DNA of 64,000 nucleotides from Loxodes magnus (GCA_946699065.1 CAMPDV010002361.1:1-64000); one strand, 5' to 3'; counted from the first letter of the stretch, positions 25,507 through 40,854 are shown. The notes: a model not told the origin generated them from the letters alone. A program made the numbers and translations.

Positions 25507-27837
25507 CTTTTAATAAAAAATAGATCATAAAAATGATAATAATTAAATAAGCTACCAAGCATAAGTAATAACTTACATAAAATAGTATCATCATATATGC
25601 TAAACCTCTATTATTTATTAAGAACATAAAATGAAACTTTATGATTAAATTAACTTAGCTTAAATACTTAGATTATGGATCTTTATAGAAACTCTATAGA
25701 AAGAATAGATATTAGTTATATTAGTAGTATTAAATAAATGAAGAAAATCAAGTTTAATAATTAAATAATGCTATTATTTCTAAAATTGCTAGATAATTGA
25801 AAATAAAATTATTATCTATATAGCACTCTAACTATTTCTCTTTAAGAGAATATTATTTTAAATTTAAATGGCTATTCTATCTATTTAAAATACATTATAG
25901 TTATGCATTATTAACAATTTTTTAATTTTTAATAGTTAAATTTGTTAAAATATATAAATACAAATGTATTTTAAATTTATTACGAAATAAGTTAAAAACT
26001 TTATAAAATAATTTAGAATTTGAAAAATTTCATAAAATAAGGATTCTTAGATTAATTTTTAAACTAAGTATTCAAATTATACTAATTTTTTTTTCTCATT
26101 AAATAAATGATTAAGGAATTTATTGAATAATTAAAGTAAATTATAAAACTTACGTAAGAGAAATATAAAAACATGAATTGATTGCATTTTCTTACAGTTA
26201 TGCTTCTTAAATCACTAGATTCTTTCTAAAATTCATAAATTTTAAAATTAAAGCATATTTAACTTGATTTTTTATGTTTATCTTTATAGAAGCAATTTTA
26301 AATTTTACCTCTAAAATTTTGCTTTTTATTTACTAAAATAAAGGAAGTTTCAAATAATCTTTAATATCTCAAATGTATAATTTTAATTAATTAAAAAACT
26401 TTTATTCAACTTATTTCAATTATGGTTTGCCAAGCATTCTATTTTTATTTATTGAATACTTAAAATTGAAATAATTGTAAAGCTAAGATATATTTCAAAA
26501 GAGGCATTTAGTAAAAATTATTTTAGGATAATTAACTAATTTATTTATTTTTACTTAGATAAAAATAAGAAAGATAGCAAAATAACATTTAATTGTTATC
26601 TTTTAAAGTATCTCTTACTATTTTAAATTTAGCTAGCTTAATAGATTAATATAGATCGTTTATTTTCTTTAGAGTTATAATTCTCTTAATGCCTTTTAGA
26701 TATAATTATGATAAAGTTAACAGAATAATTATAAAATTAAAACCACTTTATATAGTTAACTTTCGAACCTGTTTTATGATGCTAAAGCTTCTTCTGAATT
26801 AAAAAATTATATAATCCTTAATTATTTTAATTATATACCATAATAATTATTGCTAAAGTTTAACTTAGGGATGTAAGTATATTATATTTAAAGCTCTAAA
26901 GAAATTTATTTTTATAGCTATAATCAAAAAATAAATATCTTTTAATAAGATATTTGAAAATTTTTATGTTTTAATTAGAATATTAGTTTTAATAAACTTA
27001 ATCAAGAAAATTTATTCAAAATTTAGTTTTATTTTTTATTTTCTAAAATAGAAATTATATAGATTAATTAGTCTTCCATTTAACTTATTCTAGTTCTAGA
27101 ACTTTATTTGTCTTTAAAAAATTTAAAAATACTTCCTTTAGACTTAATTTTATATAACTTAAAATTAAAAAAAAAGACTAATCTCAATTTCTTGATAGAA
27201 GCATGCATTTTAATTTGTAAATACTTCTTGCAAAAAATCATATAGAAATATATCATAAAGAAGTATTTAATCAGGATCATATAAAAAGTCAGATCCATAT
27301 TTTAGAAGAGCCTTTATTAAATACATTTTGATATAAAATTATACATATAAAATAATAAGTCTTTTTAAAATAAATATAATTTCTTAAATAATCTTTTCAT
27401 AGAGATAATTTAACTTAAATAAATTAAGAATTAACTTTAAAATTGTAATCAATAAGACAAATCATTAAAAACTAAATTCTAATAAAATTTGAAAAAAATA
27501 TTTTCTAACATTAATTTTAATCGCACCCATAGAGAAATAATAAATTATATTCAGCAGAATCCAAAATTTTTAAAAATATTGTTAGGAGTATTGCATATCT
27601 AAAAAAAATAAAACAAAAGTAAATAAAACTGCAATAAAGATTAAATGAAATAAAGTAAATAAAAATTATTTTATAATAAGATAATCTTGAATAAAAAAAC
27701 TAAAATTGATAAAAAAATAAAATGTTACAATTATGAAATAAAGATGAATAATATTTTCTATAAAACAAAAAAAAAAAAATTAAATGTATAAAATAAAATT
27801 AAAACAAGTTGAAAAATTATGAAATAAATGAATTTAA
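25507..27837. other. A+T-rich non-coding DNA before satellite B
   Basis: About 2.3 kb, 82-86% A+T, no recognisable coding stretch on either strand; the frame at 27104-27298 on the minus strand has no protein-like composition. The last 300 bases are A-rich and grade into satellite B. Confidence 0.55.
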
Positions 27838-30800
27838 TTTAATAAATTAAAAATAGTTAGATTTAAATTTAAGTTTAAGTAAATTAAAAATAGTTAGATT
27901 TAAATTTAATTTTAACTAAATTAAAAAAGTTAGATTTAAATTTAAGTTTAAGTAAATAAAAAATAGTTAGATTTAAATTTAATTTTTAGTAAATCAAAAA
28001 TAGTTAGATTTAAATTTAATTTTTAGTAAATCAAAAATAGTTAGATTTAAATTTAATTTAAGTGAATTAAAAATAGTTAGATTTAAATTAAATTTTAAGT
28101 GATATAAAAATAGTTAGATTTAAATTTAATTTAAGTGAATTAAATATAGTTAGATTTAAATTTAATTTAAGTAAATTAAAAATATTTAGATTTAAATTTA
28201 TTTTAAGTGAATTAAAAATAGTTAGATTTAAATTTAATTTTTAGTAAATCAAAAATAGTTAGATTTAAATTTAATTTTAAGTGAATTAAAAATAGTTAGA
28301 TTTAAATTTAATTTAAGTGAATTAAAAATAGTTAGATTTAAATTTAAGTTTAAGTAAATTAAAAATAGTTAGATTTAATCTTAATTTTAAGTAAATTAAA
28401 AATAGTTAGATTTAAATTTAATTTAAGTGAATTAAAAATAGTTAGATTTAAATTTAATTTAAGTGAATTAAAAATAGTTAGATTTAATCTTAATTTAAGT
28501 GAATTAAAAATAGTTAGATTTAAATTTAATTTAAATGAATTAAAAATAGTTAGATTTAAATTTAATTTAAGTGAATTAAAAATAGTTAGATTTAAATTTA
28601 ATTTTAAGTAAATTAAAAATAGTTAGATTTAAATTTAATTTTAAGTGAATTAAAAATAGTTAGATTTAAATTTAATTTTAAGTAAATTAAAAATAGTTAG
28701 ATTTAAATTTAATTTAAGTGAATTAAAAATAGTTAGATTTAAATTTAATTTTAAGTGAATTAAAAATAGTAAAATTAATCTTAATTTAAGTGAATTAAAA
28801 ATAGTTAGATTTAAATTTAATTTTAACTAAATTAAAAATAGTTAGATTTAATCTTAATTTAAGTGAATTAAAAATAGTTAGATTTAAATTTAATTTAAAT
28901 GATCTAAAAATAGTTAGATTTAAATTTAAATTTAAGTGAATTAAAAATAGTTAGATTTAAATTTAATTTTAAGTGAATTAAAAATAGTAAAATTAATCTT
29001 AATTTAAGTGAATTAAAAATAGTTAGATTTAATCTTAATTTAAGTGAATTAAAAATAGTTAGATTTAATCTTAATTTAAGTGAATTAAAAAATAGTTTGA
29101 TCTAAATTTAATTTTAAGTAAATTAAAAATAGTTAGATTTAAATTTAAATTTAAGTGAATTAAAAATAGTTAGATTTAAATTTAATTTTAAGTAAATTGA
29201 AAATAGTTAGATTTAAATTTAAGTTTAAGTAAATTAAAAATAGTTAGATTTAAATTTAATTTTAAGTGAATTAAAAATAGTTAGATTTAAATTTAATTTT
29301 AAGTAAATTAAAAATAGTTAGATTTAAATTTAATTTAAGTGAATTAAAAATAGTTAGATTTAAATTTAATTTTAAGTGAATTAAAAATAGTTAGATTTAA
29401 ATTTAATTTTAAGTGAATTAAAAATAGTTAGATTTAAATTTAATTTTAAGTAAATTAAAAATAGTTAGATTTAAATTTAATTTAAGTGAATTAAAAATAG
29501 TTAGATTTAAATTTAATTTTAAGTGAATTAAAAATAGTTAGATTTAAATTTAATTTTAAGTGAATTAAAAATAGTTAGATTTAAATTTAATTTTAAGTGA
29601 ATTAAAAATAGTAAAATTAATCTTAATTTAAGTGAATTAAAAATAGTTAGATTTAAATTTAATTTAAGTGAATTAAAAATAGTTAGATTTAAATTTAATT
29701 TAAATGAATTAAAAATAGTTAGATTTAAATTTAATTTTTAGTAAATCAAAAATAGTTAGATTTAAATTTAATTTTAAGTAAATTAAAAATAGTTAGATTT
29801 AAATTTAATTTTAAGTAAATTGAAAATAGTTAGATTTAAATTTAATTTAAGTAAATTAAAAATAGTTAGATTTAAATTTAATTTAAGTGAATTAAAAATA
29901 GTTAGATTTAAATTTAATTTTAAGTAAATTAAAAATAGTTAGATTTAAATTTAATTTAAGTGAATTAAAAATAGTTAGATTTAAATTTAATTTTAAGTAA
30001 ATTGAAAATAGTTAGATTTAAATTTAATTTAAGTAAATTAAAAATAGTTAGATTTAAATTTAATTTTAAGTGAATTAAAAATAGTTAGATTTAAATTTAA
30101 TTTAAGTGAATTAAAAATAGTTAGATTTAAATTTAATTTAAATGAATTAAAAATAGTTAGATTTAATCTTAATTTAAGTAAATTAAAAATAGTTAGATTT
30201 AAATTTAATTTTAAGTGAATTAAAAATAGTAAAATTAATCTTAATTTAAGTGAATAAAAATAGTTAGATTTAAATTTAATTTAAGTGAATTAAAAATAGT
30301 TAGATTTAAATTTAATTTAAGTAAATTAAAAATAGTTAGATTTAAATTTAATTTTAAGTGAATTAAAAATAGTAAAATTAATCTTAATTTAAGTGAATTA
30401 AAAATAGTTAGATTTAAATTTAATTTAAGTGAATTAAAAATAGTTAGATTTAAATTTAATTTTCAGTTAATTAAAAATAGTTAGATTTAATCTTAATTTA
30501 AGTGATATAAAAATAGTTAGATTTAAATTTAATTTTAAGTGAATTAAAAATAGTTAGATTTAAATTTAATTTTAAGTAAATTAAAAATAGTTAGATTTAA
30601 ATTTAATTTTAAGTGAATTAAAAATAGTTAGATTTAAATTTAATTTTAAGTAAATTAAAAATAGTTAGATTTAAATTTAATTTTAAGTGAATTAAAAATA
30701 GTTAGATTTAAATTTAATTTAAGTAAATTAAAAATAGTTAGATTTAAATTTAATTTTAAGTGAATTAAAAATAGTTAGATTTAAATTTAATTTTAAGTAA

Positions 30801-33800
30801 ATTAAAAATAGTTAGATTTAAATTTAATTTAAATGATCTAAAAATAGTTAGATTTAAATTTAATTTAAGTGAATTAAAAATAGTTAGATTTAAATTTAAT
30901 TTTAAGTAAATTAAAAATAGTTAGATTTAAATTTAATTTTCAGTTAATTAAAAATAGTTAGATTTAATCTTAATTTAAGTGATATAAAAATAGTTAGATT
31001 TAAATTTAATTTTAAGTAAATTAAAAATAGTTAGATTTAAATTTAATTTAAGTGAATTAAAAATAGTTAGATTTAAATTTAATTTTAAGTAAATTAAAAA
31101 TAGTTAGATTTAAATTTAATTTTAAGTAAATTGAAAATAGTTAGATTTAAATTTAAATTTAAGTGAATTAAAAATAGTTAGATTTAAATTTAATTTTAAG
31201 TAAATTAAAAATAGTTAGATTTAAATTTAATTTTCAGTTAATTAAAAATAGTTAGATTTAAATTTAATTTTAAGTAAATTAAAAATAGTTAGATTTAAAT
31301 TTAATTTTAAGTGAATTAAAAATAGTTAGATTTAAATTTAATTTAAGTAATATAAAAATAGTTAGATTTAAATTTAATTTAAATGAATTAAAAATAGTTA
31401 GATTTAAATTTAATTTTAAGTAAATTAAAAATAGTTAGATTTAAATTTAATTTTAAGTAAATTAAAAATAGTTAGATTTAAATTTAATTTAAGTGAATTA
31501 AAAATAGTTAGATTTAAATTTAATTTTAAGTAAATTAAAAATAGTTAGATTTAAATTTAATTTAAATGAATTAAAAATAGTTAGATTTAAATTTAATTTT
31601 AAGTAAATTAAAAATAGTTAGATTTAAATTTAATTTAAATGAATTAAAAATAGTTAGATTTAAATTTAATTTAAGTAAATTAAAAATAGTTAGATTTAAA
31701 TTTAATTTAAGTGAATTAAAAATAGTTAGATTTAAATTTAATTTTAAGTAAATTAAAAATAGTTAGATTTAAATTTAATTTAAGTAAATTAAAAATAGTT
31801 AGATTTAAATTTAATTTAAATGAATTAAAAGTAGTTAGATTTAAATTTAATTTTAAGTAAATTAAAAATAGTTAGATTTAAATTTAATTTTAAGTGAATT
31901 AAAAATAGTTAGATTTAGATTTAATTTTTAGTAAATTAAAAATAGTTAGATTTAAATTTAATTTTAAGTGAATTAAAAATAGTTAGATTTAAATTTAATT
32001 TAAGTAAATTAAAAATAGTTAGATTTAAATTTAATTTAAGTAAATTAAAAATAGTTAGATTTAAATTTAATTTAAGTGAATTAAAAATAGTTAGATTTAA
32101 ATTTAATTTTTAGTAAATCAAAAATAGTTAGATTTAAATTTAATTTAAGTGAATTAAAAATAGTTAGATTTAAATTTAATTTAAGTGAATTAAAAATAGT
32201 TAGATTTAAATTTAATTTTAAGTAAATTAAAAATAGTTAGATTTAAATTTAATTTTAAGTAAATTAAAAATAGTTAGATTTAAATTTAATTTAAGTAAAT
32301 TAAAAATAGTTAGATTTAAATTTAATTTAAATGAATTAAAAGTAGTTAGATTTAAATTTAATTTTAAGTAAATTAAAAATAGTTAGATTTAAATTTAATT
32401 TTAAGTAAATTAAAAATAGTTAGATTTAAATTTAATTTAAGTAAATTAAAAATAGTTAGATTTAAATTTAATTTAAATGAATTAAAAATAGTTAGATTTA
32501 AATTTAATTTAAGTAAATTAAAAATAGTTAGATTTAAATTTAATTTAAGTGAATTAAAAATAGTTAGATTTAAATTTAATTTAAGTGAATTAAAAATAGT
32601 TAGATTTAAATTTAATTTAAGTAATATAAAAATAGTTAGATTTAAATTTAATTTTAAGTAAATTAAAAGTAGTTAGATTTAAATTTAATTTTAAGTAAAT
32701 TAAAAATAGTTAGATTTAAATTTAATTTTAAGTAAATTAAAAATAGTTAGATTTAAATTTAATTTAAGTAAATTAAAAATAGTTAGATTTAAATTTAATT
32801 TTAAGTGAATTAAAAATAGTTAGATTTAAATTTAATTTAAGTGAATTAAAAATAGTTAGATTTAAATTTAATTTTAAGTAAATTAAAAATAGTTAGATTT
32901 AAATTTAATTTAAGTGAATTAAAAATAGTTAGATTTAAATTTAATTTTCAGTTAATTAAAAATAGTTAGATTTAAATTTAATTTTAAGTAAATTAAAAAT
33001 AGTTAGATTTAAATTTAATTTTAAGTGAATTAAAAATAGTTAGATTTAAATTTAATTTAAGTAATATAAAAATAGTTAGATTTAAATTTAATTTAAGTGA
33101 ATTAAAAATAGTTAGATTTAAATTTAATTTAAATGAATTAAAAATAGTTAGATTTAAATTTAATTTTAAGTAAATTAAAAATAGTTAGATTTAAATTTAA
33201 TTTAAGTGAATTAAAAATAGTTAGATTTAAATTTAATTTTAAGTAAATTGAAAATAGTTAGATTTAAATTTAATTTAAGTAAATTAAAAATAGTTAGATT
33301 TAAATTTAATTTAAATGAATTAAAAATAGTTAGATTTAAATTTAATTTAAGTAAATTAAAAATAGTTAGATTTAAATTTAATTTAAGTGAATTAAAAATA
33401 GTTAGATTTAAATTTAATTTTAAGTAAATTAAAAATAGTTAGATTTAAATTTAATTTAAGTAAATTAAAAATAGTTAGATTTAAATTTAATTTAAATGAA
33501 TTAAAAGTAGTTAGATTTAAATTTAATTTAAGTGAATTAAAAATAGTTAGATTTAAATTTAATTTTAAGTAAATTGAAAATAGTTAGATTTAAATTTAAT
33601 TTAAGTAAATTAAAAATAGTTAGATTTAAATTTAATTTTAAGTGAATTAAAAATAGTTAGATTTAAATTTAATTTAAGTGAATTAAAAATAGTTAGATTT
33701 AAATTTAATTTAAATGAATTAAAAATAGTTAGATTTAAATTTAATTTTAAGTAAATTAAAAATAGTTAGATTTAAATTTAATTTAAGTGAATTAAAAATA

Positions 33801-36800
33801 GTTAGATTTAAATTTAATTTTAAGTAAATTGAAAATAGTTAGATTTAAATTTAATTTAAGTAAATTAAAAATAGTTAGATTTAAATTTAATTTAAATGAA
33901 TTAAAAATAGTTAGATTTAAATTTAATTTAAGTAAATTAAAAATAGTTAGATTTAAATTTAATTTAAGTGAATTAAAAATAGTTAGATTTAAATTTAATT
34001 TTAAGTAAATTAAAAATAGTTAGATTTAAATTTAATTTAAGTAAATTAAAAATAGTTAGATTTAAATTTAATTTAAATGAATTAAAAGTAGTTAGATTTA
34101 AATTTAATTTTAAGTAAATTAAAAATAGTTAGATTTAAATTTAATTTTAAGTGAATTAAAAATAGTTAGATTTAGATTTAATTTTTAGTAAATTAAAAAT
34201 AGTTTGATTTAAATTTAATTTTAAGTAAATTAAAAATAGTTAGATTTAAATTTAATTTAAGTAAATTAAAAATAGTTAGATTTAAATTTAATTTTAAGTG
34301 AATTAAAAATAGTTAGATTTAAATTTAATTTAAGTAATATAAAAATAGTTAGATTTAAATTTAATTTTAAGTGAATTAAAAATACTTAGATTTAAATTTA
34401 ATTTAAGTGAATTAAAAATAGTTAGATTTAAATTTAATTTAAGTGAATTAAAAATAGTTAGATTTAAATTTAATTTAAGTGAATTAAAAATAGTTAGATT
34501 TAAATTTAATTTAAGTGAATTAAAAATAGTTAGATTTAAATTTAATTTAAGTGAATTAAAAATAGTTAGATTTAAATTTAATTTAAGTAAATTAAAAATA
34601 GTTAGATTTAAATTTAATTTTAACTAAATTAAAAATAGTTAGATTTAAATTTAATTTAAGTAAATTAAAAATAGTTAGATTTAAATTTAATTTTAAGTGA
34701 ATTAAAAATAGTTAGATTTAAATTTAATTTAAGTGAATTAAAAATAGTTAGATTTAAATTTAATTTAAATGATCTAAAAATAGTTAGATTTAAATTTAAT
34801 TTTAAGTGAATTAAAAATAGTTAGATTTAAATTTAATTTTAAGTAAATTAAAAATAGTTAGATTTAAATTTAATTTAAATGATCTAAAAATAGTTAGATT
34901 TAAATTTAATTTAAGTGAATTAAAAATAGTTAGATTTAAATTTAATTTAAGTGAATTGAAAATAGTTAGATTTAAATTTAATTTAAGTGAATTAAAAATA
35001 GTTAGATTTAAATTTAATTTAAATGAATTAAAAATAGTTAGATTTAATCTTAATTTAAGTGAATTAAAAATAGTTAGATTTAAATTTAATTTTAGCTAAA
35101 TTAAAAATAGTTAGATTTAAATTTAATTTTAACTAAATTAAAAATAGTTAGATTTAAATTTAATTTAAGTAAATTAAAAATAGTTAGATTTAAATTTAAT
35201 TTAAGTAATATAAAAATAGTTAGATTTAAATTTAATTTTAACTAAATTAAAAATAGTTAGATTTAAATTTAATTTAAGTAAATTAAAAATAGTTAGATTT
35301 AAATTTAATTTTAAGTGAATTAAAAATAGTTAGATTTAAATTTAATTTTCAGTTAATTAAAAATAGTTAGATTTAATCTTAATTTAAGTGATATAAAAAT
35401 AGTTAGATTTAAATTTAATTTTAAGTGAATTAAAAATAGTTAGATTTAAATTTAATTTAAGTAAATTAAAAATAGTTAGATTTAAATTTAATTTAAGTAA
35501 TATAAAAATAGTTAGATTTAATCTTAATTTAAGTGAATTAAAAATAGTTAGATTTAGATTTAATTTAAGTGAATTAAAAATAGTTAGATTTAGATTTAAT
35601 TTAAGTGAATTAAAAATAGTTAGATTTAATCTTAATTTAAGTGAATTAAAAATAGTTAGATTTAAATTTAATTTTTAGTAAATCAAAAATAGTTAGATTT
35701 AAATTTAATTTTTAGTAAATCAAAAATAGTTAGATTTAAATTTAATTTAAGTGAATTAAAAATAGTTAGATTTAAATTAAATTTTAAGTGATATAAAAAT
35801 AGTTAGATTTAAATTTAATTTAAGTGAATTAAAAATAGTTAGATTTAATCTTAATTTAAGTGAATTAAAAAATAGTTTGATCTAAATTTAATTTAAGTGA
35901 ATTAAAAATAGTTAGATTTAAATTTAATTTAAAGGTCTAAAAATAGTTAGATTTAAATTTAATTTTAAGTGAATTAAAAATAGTTAGATTTAAATTTAAT
36001 TTTAAGTAAATTAAAAATAGTTAGATTTAATCTTAATTTAAGTGAATTAAAAATAGTTAGATTTAAATTTAATTTTTAGTAAATCAAAAATAGTTAGATT
36101 TAAATTTAATTTTTAGTAAATCAAAAATAGTTAGATTTAAATTTAATTTAAGTGAATTAAAAATAGTTAGATTTAAATTAAATTTTAAGTGATATAAAAA
36201 TAGTTAGATTTAAATTTAATTTAAGTGAATTAAAAATAGTTAGATTTAATCTTAATTTAAGTGAATTAAAAATAGTTAGATTTAATCTTAATTTAAGTGA
36301 ATTAAAAATAGTTAGATTTAAATTTAATTTTTAGTAAATCAAAAATAGTTAGATTTAAATTTAATTTTTAGTAAATCAAAAATAGTTAGATTTAAATTTA
36401 ATTTAAATGAATTAAAAATAGTTAGATTTAATCTTAATTTAAGTGAATTAAAAATAGTTAGATTTAATCTTAATTTAAGTAAATTAAAAATAGTTAGATT
36501 TAATCTTAATTTAAGTGAATTAAAAATAGTTAGATTTAATCTTAATTTAAGTGAATTAAAAATAGTTAGATTTAATCTTAATTTAAGTGAATTAAAAATA
36601 GTTAGATTTAATCTTAATTTAAGTGAATTAAAAATAGTTAGATTTAATCTTAATTTAAGTGAATTAAAAAATAGTTTGATCTAAATTTAATTTTAAGTAA
36701 ATTAAAAATAGTTAGATTTAAATTTAATTTTAAGTGAATTAAAAATAGTTAGATTTAAATTTAATTTAAGTGAATTAAAAATAGTTAGATTTAAATTTAA

Positions 36801-39800
36801 TTTAAGTAATATAAAAATAGTTAGATTTAAATTTAATTTAAGTGAATTAAAAATAGTTCGATTTAAATTTAATTTTAAGTAAATTAAAAATAGTTAGATT
36901 TAATCTTAATTTAAGTGAATTAAAAATAGTTAGATTTAAATTTAATTTTTAGTAAATCAAAAATAGTTAGATTTAAATTTAATTTTAAGTGAATTAAAAA
37001 TAGTTAGATTTAAATTTAATTTTAAGTGTATTAAAAATAGTTAGATTTAAATTTAATTTAAGTGAATTAAAAATAGTTAGATTTAAATTTAATTTAAGTA
37101 ATATAAAAATAGTTAGATTTAAATTTAATTTTAAGTAAATTAAAAATAGTTAGATTTAAATTTAATTTTAAGTGAATTAAAAATAGTTAGATTTAGATTT
37201 AATTTAAGTGAATTAAAAATAGTTAGATTTAAATTTAATTTTAAGTAAATTAAAAATAGTTAGATTTAAATTTAATTTTAAGTAAATTAAAAATAGTTAG
37301 ATTTAAATTTAATTTAAATGATCTAAAAATAGTTAGATTTAAATTTAATTTAAGTGAATTAAAAATAGTTAGATTTAAATTTAATTTAAGTAAATTAAAA
37401 ATAGTTAGATTTAAATTTAATTTAAGTGAAATAAAAAAATTTAGATTTAAATTTAATTTTAACTAAATTAAAAATAGTTAGATTTAATCTTAATTTAAGT
37501 GAATTAAAAATAGTTAGATTTAAATTTAATTTAAATGATCTAAAAATAGTTAGATTTAAATTTAATTTAAGTGAATTAAAAATAGTTAGATTTAAATTTA
37601 ATTTAAGTAAATTAAAAATAGTTAGATTTAAATTTAATTTTAAGTAAATTAAAAATAGTTAGATTTAAATTTAATTTAAGTAAATTAAAAATAGTTAGAT
37701 TTAAATTTAATTTTAAGTAAATTAAAAATAGTTAGATTTAAATTTAATTTAAATGTTTTAAAAATAGTTAGATTTAAATTTAATTTAAGTGAATTAAAAA
37801 TAGTTAGATTTAAATTTAATTTTCAGTTAATTAAAAATAGTTAGATTTAGATTTAATTTAAGTGAATTAAAAATAGTTAGATTTAAATTTAATTTAAATG
37901 AATTAAAAATAGTTAGATTTAAATTTAATTTTAAGTGAATTAAAAATAGTTAGATTTAAATTTAATTTTAAGTAAATTAAAAATAGTTAGATTTAAATTT
38001 AATTTAAGTAAATTAAAAATAGTTAGATTTAATCTTAATTTAAGTAAATTAAAAATAGTTAGATTTAATCTTAATTTAAGTGAATTAAAAATTGTTAGAT
38101 TTAAATTTAATTTTAAGTAAATTAAAAATAGTTAGATTTAGATTTAATTTAAGTGAATTAAAAATAGTTAGATTTAGATTTAATTTAAGTGAATTAAAAA
38201 TAGTTAGATTTAATCTTAATTTAAGTGAATTAAAAATAGTTAGATTTAAATTTAATTTTTAGTAAATTAAAAATAGTTAGATTTAAATTTAATTTTTAGT
38301 AAATTAAAAATAGTTAGATTTAAATTTAATTCAAATGAATTAAAAATAGTTAGATTTAATCTTAATTTAAGTGAATTAAAAATAGTTAGATTTAAATTTA
38401 ATTTAAGTGAATTAAAAATAGTTAGATTTAAATTTAATTTTAAGTAAATTAAAAATAGTTAGATTTAGATTTAATTTAAGTAAATTAAAAATAGTTAGAT
38501 TTAAATTTAATTTTAAGTGAATTAAAAATAGTAAAATTAATCTTAATTTAAGTGAATTAAAAATAGTTAGATTTAAATTTAATTTAAGTGAATTAAAAAT
38601 AGTTAGATTTAATCTTAATTTAAGTGAATTAAAAATAGTTAGATTTAAATTTAATTTAAGTGAATTAAAAATAGTTAGATTTAAATTTAATTTTAAGTGA
38701 ATTGAAAATAGTTAGATTTAAATTTAATTTAAGTGAATTGAAAATAGTTAGATTTAAATTTAATTTAAGTGAATTAAAAATAGTTAGATTTAAATTTAAT
38801 TTAAGTGAATTAAAAATAGTTAGATTTAATTTAATTTAAGTGAATACAAAATAGTTAGATTTAATCTTAATTTAAGTGAATTAAAAATAGTTAGATTTAA
38901 TCTTAATTTAAGTGAATTAAAAATAGTTAGATTTAAATTTAATTTTAACTAAATTAAAAATAGTTAGATTTAATCTTAATTTAAGTGAATTAAAAATAGT
39001 TAGATTTAGATTTAATTTAAGTGAATTAAAAATAGTTAGATTTAAATTTAATTTTAAGTGAATTAAAAATAGTTAGATTTAAATTTAATTTAAGTGAATT
39101 AAAAATAGTTAGATTTAATTTAATTTAAGTGAATACAAAATAGTTAGATTTAATCTTAATTTAAGTAAATTAAAAATAGTTAGATTTAATCTTAATTTAA
39201 GTGAATTAAAAATTGTTAGATTTAAATTTAATTTAAGTGAATTAAAAATAGTTAGATTTAAATTTAATTTTAAGTGAATTGAAAATAGTTAGATTTAAAT
39301 TTAATTTAAGTGAATTAAAAATAGTTAGATTTAAATTTAATTTAAGTGAATTAAAAATAGTTAGATTTAAATTTAATTTTAAGTGAATTAAAAATAGTTA
39401 GATTTAAATTTAATTTTAAGTAAATTAAAAATAGTTAGATTTAAATTTAATTTAAGTGAATTAAAAATAGTTAGATTTAATCTTAATTTAAGTGAATTAA
39501 AAATAGTTAGATTTAAATTTAATTTAAGTGAATTAAAAATAGTTAGATTTAATCTTAATTTAAGTAAATTAAAAATAGTTAGATTTAAATTTAATTTTAA
39601 GTAAATTAAAAATAGTTAGATTTAAATTTAATTTTAAGTAAATTAAAAATAGTTAGATTTAATCTTAATTTAAGTGAATTAAAAATAGTTAGATTTAATT
39701 TAATTTAAGTGAATTAAAAATAGTTAGATTTAAATTTAATTTTAAGTGAATTAAAAATAGTTAGATTTAAATTTAATTTAAGTGAATTAAAAATAGTTAG

Positions 39801-40135
39801 ATTTAAATTTAATTTAAATGAATTAAAAATAGTTAGATTTAATCTTAATTTAAGTGAATTAAAAATAGTTAGATTTAATCTTAATTTAAGTAAATTAAAA
39901 ATAGTTAGATTTAATCTTAATTTAAGTGAATTAAAAATAGTTAGATTTAATCTTAATTTAAGTGAATTAAAAATAGTTAGATTTAATTTAATTTAAGTGA
40001 ATTAAAAATAGTTAGATTTAAATTTAATTTAAGTGAATTAAAAATAGTTAGATTTAAATTTAATTTTAAGTGAATTGAAAATAGTTTGATTTAAATTTAA
40101 TTTTAAGTAAATTAAAAATAGTTAGATTTAATTAT
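27838..40135. repeat. Satellite B: 35-38 bp tandem array, about 340 copies
   Basis: A continuous 12.3-kb array of a unit built from TTAGATTTAAATTTAATTTT plus AAGTGAATTAAAAATAG. Lengths of 35, 36, 37 and 38 bp arise from loss or gain of T/A in the middle (TTTAATTTAAG versus TTTAATTTTAAG). Recurring variants are AAGTAAATTAAAA, TTTAATCTTAATTTAAG, TTTAGTAAATCAAAA, CAGTTAATT, AATGATCTA and AGTAATATAAAA. Some variant strings recur in the same order, for example near 30465, 30945 and 35345, and 35640-35860 resembles 36060-36250, showing block copying. G+C is only about 12%. The core TTAAATTTAA is a palindrome. No coding potential; it shares no sequence with satellite A. Confidence 0.98.
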
Positions 40136-40854
40136 AATTTCATGTACATAAAAATATTTTATACTCGCTTTTATATTTCATAATTATCTTTTAATTTTTT
40201 TACGTGAATATATATTGATTGCAATTCTTAAAACGTCGATGACTTTTGATTTTGTATCAGAAGTTGCAATCGTCCTAGAGTTAAAAGAAACATTTTGTGA
40301 TCTAACAAATGAGATAGAGTCTTTATAGTCATCATATTTTGTTCATTATTTTACTATGGGTTTCCAATCTTATTTATTTACAGCAAAAATTATCTCAAAG
40401 AGGTTATATTTTTTTTACATTAACTTCTTTGCATTTATTATTGTTAGTTTTTTTCATTTTATTAAAAAGGTTTTAATAAGAAGAATTTTATTTCATTTTA
40501 CACACTTATTTAATGATAACTAAAATAATGCATATATATTATTTTGAAACTGCTTATATAAACAAATTTTCACTTTTATTTAGTCATTCTTTTAATTATT
40601 TTAGCTTTTATTTTATTAATCATTAAATAAAAAAAGTTTTTTAGTAATTATTTTGAATAAAAAATAATATATGCATAAATAAAATTATTCAGAATATTCA
40701 GAATGCTTAGAATTTTATATTAATCTTTTTAATCTATAAAATATAATAATTTATCTATCTAATTTCTTATTACTATTTCATTCAAATTTTATTAATTTAT
40801 GCCTATTATTTTCTAACTTCTTAAAATCTATATAATGCATTTTGAATTTTAAAA
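40136..40854. other. Spacer between satellite B and LINE remnant
   Basis: A+T-rich DNA with no clear gene. On the minus strand a weak continuation of the reverse-transcriptase-like frame can be imagined (40.55-40.83 kb), but no motif supports it. Confidence 0.4.

Noticed and set aside
27838..40135. Internal eliminated sequences bounded by TA
   Set aside because: TA dinucleotides are everywhere in such A+T-rich DNA; without macronuclear sequence no boundary can be claimed.
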